Shown: in pieces, positions 59,050-64,000 of the stretch
How the letters are laid out: each line of letters begins with the position of its first letter
Numbering within the stretch: position 1 is the stretch's first letter
Assembly: GCA_910589025.1 (NCBI GenBank)
Contig: CAJURM010000001.1
Location: 288,042 to 352,041, forward strand
Direction: 5' to 3'
From: an uncultured Odoribacter sp.
GTDB lineage: Bacteria > Bacteroidota > Bacteroidia > Bacteroidales > Marinifilaceae
DNA: 64,000 nucleotides
Notes under the pieces: model-generated
Told to the model about the DNA's origin: nothing
Seen by the model: the letters and a program-made list of their open reading frames with translations, nothing else
Database searches by the model: none
Translations under genes and position numbers: made by a program

Positions 59050-61734
59050 CTATTCGAAATCGATTTTCATCTGCTCTGTGTCTCCGGCAATCTCCGACGG
59101 GTTTGTCACTTCAAACTCCACACGGGTATTGAGCTCTTCCGTACCCTCCGGTTCGCTTTCAAGTACAAGAGGTTCTGTTTCCTCTATTTTCTTCACTTCA
59201 AAGGTCGTGAGGCGTTTCCCGCGGGCTTTATATGATTTTTCCCCGATAAATTCATCGGCTTGTATCGTCTCCTTCGGACGGGTAGAATATTTTCCTCCAT
59301 AACTGATTTCAAAACGGGGATGTTTTTCGCCACTCAGAGCCACCAGATACGAACCCTCCGTTTCACCGATAAAGGACACCAATTTGGAGGTCTCTTCAAA
59401 TTTGAAGCGTTTCACATAATAGAACCCTTGGTCTGCATCAAAAAATACAGCCGACCAGATTTTGTGGGGATCAAACTTTTCAATGACGGAATAGCCTTCT
59501 TCATAGTGATTGCCCAAATCGAAATCGGAGGTATAATACGTACCGTTTTTATTTACAATCAATATCCGTTCTTCTCCCTGGAATTCCCCCAAATATCTTC
59601 CCCGCTCATCGGTATTCAAACGCAGCACGTCCTCATCAAACCATATCTTTCTTCCTCCCAACGTGGAAACACCTTTCTGTACCAGGCTGATTTTGTGAAT
59701 ATCATTCTTCGAAAGCAGATTCCCCTGCGAATCCCGTCCCTTGATGGCCAACTGGGCGAAGTCGTAGTCAAACACTAACTTTTTCATGCCCGGTTTCGGT
59801 TTGAGGCATACTTTTATCACCTCTGCCTCGCCATTAGGGTTAGCACTGAAATAGACAACCTTCGAACCTGCCGTTCCTTTCGTAACATTATACTGTTTGT
59901 CGCGGGTCGTTCCCGTCACGCTGAAGCGTTTCACAAAATAAGAGCCGTAGCGTCCGTCGCGGTATGCCACATTGTATATGGTCCGTTTATCGTTCTTCTT
60001 GAAGACATTGACATAGAGCACGTCCTTCCCGACAAAAATTTTATCGGCCACTTTGGTCACATAGTAACTGCCGTCTTTCCGGAAAATAATCACATCATCC
60101 ATGTCCGAACACTCACAGATAAACTCATCCTTTTTCAACGCCGTTCCGATAAATCCTTCCTCCCGGTTGATATAGAGTTTTTCGTTGGCCACCACCACTT
60201 TCGAGGCTTCTATATTCTCAAAATTACGGATTTCCGTTTTCCGTTCCCTACCCTTGCCGTATTTCTTCCGGATATTTTCGTAATAGCGGATGGAATAAGG
60301 AATGATATGTTCGATGTTATTCGTCACTTCCGTGATTTCATCTTCCAGGCTGCGGATGTGGTTATCGGCTTCTTCGGAATTGAATTTCAGAATCCGCTTC
60401 ATCTTAATTTCCAAAAGGGCTTTGATGTCTTCATCCGTCACCGGACGATGCAGGCGGGGCAAAAACGGCTCCAGCCGCTTGTGTACATGTGCTATCACAG
60501 CCTCCACCGTACCGCTCTCCTCAAATTCCCTGTCCTTGTATATGCGTTCTTCAATGAATATCTTTTCCAGCGAGCAATAATGCCACTCCGTTTCCAGTTC
60601 ACCCAAGCGGATTTCCAGTTCCAGTTTCAGCAACTTCACCGTATCATTGGCCGATTGCCTCAGGATTTCCGTCACCGGCATAAAAGAGGGTTTGTCATTC
60701 TCTATCACACAGGCATTGGGAGATACGGACAATTCACAATCCGTGAAGGCATACAGGGCGTCAATGGTCTTATCGGACGACACTCCGGGAGCCAGATAAA
60801 TCAGTATCTCCACATTTGCCGCCGTATTATCATCAATTTTCTTGATTTTGATTTTACCTTTCTCATTGGCCTTGAGGATACTGTCTATCAATGACGAAGT
60901 CGTACGCCCGTAGGGAATTTCGGTAATCCTGAGCACCTTGTTATTGCTGTCCTTCTCAATCCGGGAACGGATTTTCACCACGCCCCCCCTTAGTCCGTCG
61001 TTGTATTTGGATACGTCAATCATCCCTCCGGTAGGAAAATCCGGATAGAGTACAAACTCCTCCCCCTTCAGATAAGCAATACAGGCATCTATCAACTCTA
61101 CAAAATTATGAGGCAATATTTTAGAAGCCAGTCCGACAGCGATACCTTCCACGCCCTGCGCCAGCAACAAAGGGAATTTCACAGGCAGGGTTACCGGTTC
61201 TTTGTTACGTCCGTCATAAGACGCCTGCCAGACGGTTGTTTTCGGATTAAACACCACTTCCAGCGCAAATTTCGAAAGCCGGGCTTCAATGTAACGAGGT
61301 GCCGCCGCATCGTCACCGGTCAGTATGTTACCCCAGTTTCCCTGACAATCCACCAGCAAATCTTTCTGTCCCAACTGCACCAAAGCATCCCCGATGGAAG
61401 CATCTCCGTGGGGATGGTATTTCATGGTGTTACCGATGATATTGGCCACCTTGTTATAGCGTCCGTCGTCCATCTCCCTCATGGAGTGAAGAATGCGCCG
61501 TTGTACGGGTTTCAGTCCGTCATTCACATACGGCACCGCCCGTTCCAGTATCACGTATGAAGCATAATCCAGAAACCATTTCTGGTACATGCCGTCCAGA
61601 TGCTGTATGGACCGGATGCTTCCGTTTTCGTCCTGCACCTCCTCCGCCTCCTGCCCCTCTTCCCGTTCCTTCACCTCTTCACCCTGCTCCTCACTGTTGT
61701 AATTCTCCTGCTCCTTTTCGTCTTGTATATCCAT
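59050..61734 (-). CDS. parC: DNA topoisomerase IV subunit A
   Basis: DNA-cleaving subunit of topoisomerase IV, 894 residues, which separates daughter chromosomes. It has an acidic N-terminal extension (about 1-40), then the GyrA-type catalytic core with VILERAVPYVNDGLKPVQRRILHSM, the active-site Tyr148 in AAAPRYIEARL, and VKFPLLLAQGVEGIAVGLASKILPHNFVELIDACI. The C-terminal beta-pinwheel domain spans roughly 530-860 and lacks the GyrA box, which supports ParC over GyrA. It is coupled to parE, 32 bp upstream, and to aroK downstream. Confidence 0.93.
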   Translation of the reverse strand: MDIQDEKEQENYNSEEQGEEVKEREEGQEAEEVQDENGSIRSIQHLDGMYQKWFLDYASYVILERAVPYVNDGLKPVQRRILHSMREMDDGRYNKVANIIGNTMKYHPHGDASIGDALVQLGQKDLLVDCQGNWGNILTGDDAAAPRYIEARLSKFALEVVFNPKTTVWQASYDGRNKEPVTLPVKFPLLLAQGVEGIAVGLASKILPHNFVELIDACIAYLKGEEFVLYPDFPTGGMIDVSKYNDGLRGGVVKIRSRIEKDSNNKVLRITEIPYGRTTSSLIDSILKANEKGKIKIKKIDDNTAANVEILIYLAPGVSSDKTIDALYAFTDCELSVSPNACVIENDKPSFMPVTEILRQSANDTVKLLKLELEIRLGELETEWHYCSLEKIFIEERIYKDREFEESGTVEAVIAHVHKRLEPFLPRLHRPVTDEDIKALLEIKMKRILKFNSEEADNHIRSLEDEITEVTNNIEHIIPYSIRYYENIRKKYGKGRERKTEIRNFENIEASKVVVANEKLYINREEGFIGTALKKDEFICECSDMDDVIIFRKDGSYYVTKVADKIFVGKDVLYVNVFKKNDKRTIYNVAYRDGRYGSYFVKRFSVTGTTRDKQYNVTKGTAGSKVVYFSANPNGEAEVIKVCLKPKPGMKKLVFDYDFAQLAIKGRDSQGNLLSKNDIHKISLVQKGVSTLGGRKIWFDEDVLRLNTDERGRYLGEFQGEERILIVNKNGTYYTSDFDLGNHYEEGYSVIEKFDPHKIWSAVFFDADQGFYYVKRFKFEETSKLVSFIGETEGSYLVALSGEKHPRFEISYGGKYSTRPKETIQADEFIGEKSYKARGKRLTTFEVKKIEETEPLVLESEPEGTEELNTRVEFEVTNPSEIAGDTEQMKIDFE

Positions 61735-61766
61735 TGTTATCCGTATTATTAAATTGGAAACCGAAC

Positions 61767-63602
61767 TTATTTCAGTTCATCCTTTTCGATGTATAGATTG
61801 TCAATAATAAAATCCTGGCGTTCCTGGGTGTTTTTGCCCATATAATAACTCAGCACTTTTTCAATGGAATCCCCCCGGCTGAGGCGTACGGGCTCCAGCC
61901 GGATGTCTTTTCCGATGAAATACTGGAACTCATTCGGTGAAATCTCACCCAACCCCTTAAAACGGGTAATCTCCGGTTTGGGTCCTAATTTCTTAATTGC
62001 TTTCTGCCGTTCATCGTCGGTATAACAATAACGGGTTTCCTTCTTATTTCTCACGCGGAAAAGCGGTGTCTGCAAAATGTAAACATGCCCCGCACGCACC
62101 AGGTCCGGGAAAAATTGCAGAAAGAAAGTCAGCAACAGCAACCGGATGTGCATACCATCCACATCGGCATCGGTAGCAATGATGATGTTGTTATAGCGCA
62201 ATTCCTGCAACCCGTCCTCAATATTCAGAGCCGCCTGCAACAGGTTAAATTCCTCATTCTCGTATACCACCTTCTTCGTCAGTCCGTAGGAATTCAAGGG
62301 CTTACCCCTCAAACTGAACACAGCCTGTGTGTTCACATCCCTCGACTTGGTAATGGAACCGCTCGCCGAATCCCCCTCCGTGATGAAAATGGAAGATTCC
62401 GTCTTCCGCTCATGATTGGAATTGAAATGCACCCGGCAATCGCGCAGCTTCCGGTTGTGCAGGCTCACCTGCTTCGCCCTTTCACGGGCTATCTTCTGGA
62501 TTCCCGACATCGCTTTGCGTTCTTTCTCTGTCTCCACAATCTTCCGCAACAACAATTCCGCCGTATCGGGATTCCGGTGCAGGTAGTTATCCAACTCTTT
62601 CGTAATGAAATCAAATATAAAATTGCGAACGGTAGGTCCTTCCGGTCCTACATCCTTCGAACCCAATTTGGTTTTCGTCTGCGACTCAAACACAGGTTCC
62701 TGCACTTTTATGCTGATAGCCCCGATAACGGACGTGCGAATATCCGCCACATCGAAATCCTTCTTATAGAAATCCCGCAGGGTCTTGACAATAGCCTCCC
62801 GGAATGCCACCAGGTGGGTTCCTCCCTGGGTGGTATGCTGACCGTTTACGAACGAATAGTATTCCTCCCCATACTGGCGTCCGTGGGTCATGGCCATCTC
62901 TATGTCTTCCCCTTTCAGGTGAATCACCGGATAGAGGCCTTCCCCGCTCATGTTTTCCATCAGCAAGTCATACAATCCCCTCTTGGAATACAACTTATGC
63001 CCGTTGAAAATAATAGAAAGTCCGGTATTCAGAAAGACATAATTTTTAAACATGGCTTCCAGGTAGTCGGCAATGAAATGATAATTCCCGAAAATCTCCC
63101 GGTCTGCCCAGAAAGTCACCATCGTTCCGTTCGGTTCGTCTGTAGGAACTATGTCCCGTTCTTCCGTAATCTCTCCCCGCCCGTATTGGACGTATTTCGT
63201 CTCTCCCTCCCGGAAAGCCTGTATAATAAACGTCTCGGACAAAGCATTCACAGCCTTGATACCCACCCCGTTCAATCCGACCGATTTTTTAAAAGCCTCC
63301 GAATCGTACTTGGCTCCCGTATTCATCCTGGAAGATACATCCACCAACTTACCCAAGGGAATCCCCCGCCCGAAGTCACGTACCGTCACTTTCCGGTCTT
63401 CCACCGTAATGCGGATTTCATTTCCGGCACCCATGGCAAACTCATCAATAGAGTTGTCCACCACCTCTTTCACAAGAATATAAATACCGTCATCCGGTGC
63501 CGAACCGTCACCCAATTTACCAATATACATCCCCGGCCGGCGACGGATATGCTCCCGCCAGTCGAGGGTCCGTATCGAATCCTCAGAATAATTTTCTACC
63601 AT
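61767..63602 (-). CDS. parE: DNA topoisomerase IV subunit B
   Basis: ATPase subunit of topoisomerase IV, 611 residues. The start MVENYSEDSIRTLDWREHIRRRPGMYIG at 63602 begins with the conserved RRPGMYIG lead; the frame extends further upstream, but this part is not protein-like and runs into the repeat. GHKL ATPase: LVKEVVDNSIDEFAMG, DFGRGIPLGK and VGLNGVGIKAVNALSE. Toprim: ITEGDSASGSITKSRDV, DADVDGMHIRLLL. The C-terminus has KRPEITRFKGLGEISPNEF-like KPEITRFKGLGEI. Paired with parC as topoisomerase IV. Confidence 0.94.
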   Translation of the reverse strand: MVENYSEDSIRTLDWREHIRRRPGMYIGKLGDGSAPDDGIYILVKEVVDNSIDEFAMGAGNEIRITVEDRKVTVRDFGRGIPLGKLVDVSSRMNTGAKYDSEAFKKSVGLNGVGIKAVNALSETFIIQAFREGETKYVQYGRGEITEERDIVPTDEPNGTMVTFWADREIFGNYHFIADYLEAMFKNYVFLNTGLSIIFNGHKLYSKRGLYDLLMENMSGEGLYPVIHLKGEDIEMAMTHGRQYGEEYYSFVNGQHTTQGGTHLVAFREAIVKTLRDFYKKDFDVADIRTSVIGAISIKVQEPVFESQTKTKLGSKDVGPEGPTVRNFIFDFITKELDNYLHRNPDTAELLLRKIVETEKERKAMSGIQKIARERAKQVSLHNRKLRDCRVHFNSNHERKTESSIFITEGDSASGSITKSRDVNTQAVFSLRGKPLNSYGLTKKVVYENEEFNLLQAALNIEDGLQELRYNNIIIATDADVDGMHIRLLLLTFFLQFFPDLVRAGHVYILQTPLFRVRNKKETRYCYTDDERQKAIKKLGPKPEITRFKGLGEISPNEFQYFIGKDIRLEPVRLSRGDSIEKVLSYYMGKNTQERQDFIIDNLYIEKDELK

Positions 63603-63689
63603 TTCCACGAGTTTTGCACAAAAATAGTGAAAACTGACGAAAAAATAAGTTGAAAGGGTTGAAAAGTTTATACTTTTCCCTGGGGTTTT

Positions 63690-63837
63690 GCTATTGTTAC
63701 TCCGGGGTTTCGCTGACTCAGCTTCGGTACAGAATGCTTGTAGCATGCTTACAGCATGCTTGGAGAAGCATCCATCAAGCCAGCTATAAGCCTTCTGAAG
63801 CGTTCCTGATACGGCGAAACCCCGGAGCAACTATAGC
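63690..63837. repeat. Palindromic repeat element with 24-bp inverted ends
   Basis: The arms (63690-63713 and 63814-63837) match at 22 of 24 and read from GCTATTGTTACTCCGGGG... inwards. The 100-bp centre holds the direct repeat AGCATGCTT (63742-63750, 63753-63761) and related GCTT copies. It resembles a MITE or REP-like dispersed repeat in the parE upstream region. No target duplication was found. Confidence 0.65.
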
Positions 63838-63904
63838 CATCCCTTTGAAAATGTGTTTATTCCGCTTCTCCACTCAACATTTCACCCCTTTTCAACTCTT
63901 TGAC

Positions 63905-63936
63905 TTTCCAACTGTTTCAACTTTTTCTTACCTTTG
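63905..63936 (+). promoter_or_regulatory. Likely promoter of a gene beyond the right edge
   Basis: TTTC at 63905-63908, 20-bp spacer, then TACCTTTG at 63929-63936. An imperfect hairpin (63943-63972) follows in the would-be leader. Nothing else is identifiable from 63838 to the end of the window. Confidence 0.5.
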
Positions 63937-64000
63937 TTCCGTTGCGAATCGGAGTAAGCGTATTCCGTCGCAGCGGACATATTTTAATTTGAAGCGTTTA

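Noticed and set aside
62085..63653. 522-codon open frame opposite parE
   Set aside because: Antisense shadow of a conserved topoisomerase gene; no motif of its own.
63603..63830. 76-residue extension of ParE
   Set aside because: It runs into the inverted-repeat element and precedes the conserved RRPGMYIG start; topoisomerase IV subunit B begins at 63602.

Overview
The window looks like chromosomal DNA from a gut Bacteroidales bacterium. Odoribacteraceae (Odoribacter/Butyricimonas-like) is my best guess, but this is inference. Supporting signs: TAnnTTTG-type -7 promoter elements with few Shine-Dalgarno sequences, lipoproteins with acidic residues after the lipobox Cys, a Na+-translocating methylmalonyl-CoA decarboxylase operon (propionate formation), class I fumarase, a GH29 fucosidase, an OmpA porin and a DUF3127 protein. 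No rRNA or CRISPR array was seen; there are two tRNAs (initiator fMet and Lys-TTT).

Layout. 1-11.0 kb is host backbone: argS (cut by the window edge), MscS channel, DUF308 protein, ispE, exported thioredoxin, a pair of surface lipoproteins (a metallopeptidase with a C-terminal propeller, then a stand-alone propeller), PAP2 phosphatase, CNNM/CorC-type protein and a GNAT acetyltransferase. 11.13-24.51 kb is a foreign integrated element of about 13.4 kb. It is bounded by a 21-bp direct repeat (20 of 21 identical) and carries a phosphate-uptake cargo (porin-pstS-pstC-pstA-pstB, divergent from phoB-phoR). Next come a mobilization and replication block (MobV-like relaxase, Toprim primase, RepA-like ATPase, helix-turn-helix protein) and an integration block (second DNA-binding protein and tyrosine integrase). 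Its genes prefer GAG and CGA/CGC codons, whereas the flanking genes prefer GAA and CGG. 24.8-51.3 kb is host: tRNA-fMet, patatin/outer-membrane barrel, OmpA, fumarase, acyl-CoA ligase, miaA, small membrane proteins, class V aminotransferase, tRNA-Lys, HhH protein, AsmA-like protein, DMT permease, tex, LolD-like ATPase, two FKBP isomerases, CvfB-like protein, Xaa-Pro aminopeptidase and fucosidase. 51.5-56.1 kb is the operon mce-mmdA-mmdD-mmdC-mmdB, preceded by three LacI-type palindromes. 56.2-63.6 kb holds threonine aldolase, an MnmD-like methyltransferase, an exported nitroreductase, aroK, parC and parE, and ends in a repeat with 24-bp inverted ends.

The strongest unusual signal is the mobilizable island whose cargo is a complete phosphate-starvation regulon without phoU. 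Others are the metallopeptidase/propeller lipoprotein pair, a decarboxylase beta subunit with a roughly 165-residue N-terminal extension, a lipoprotein nitroreductase, and several operator-like palindromes. All functional calls come from reading motifs; no database search was run.
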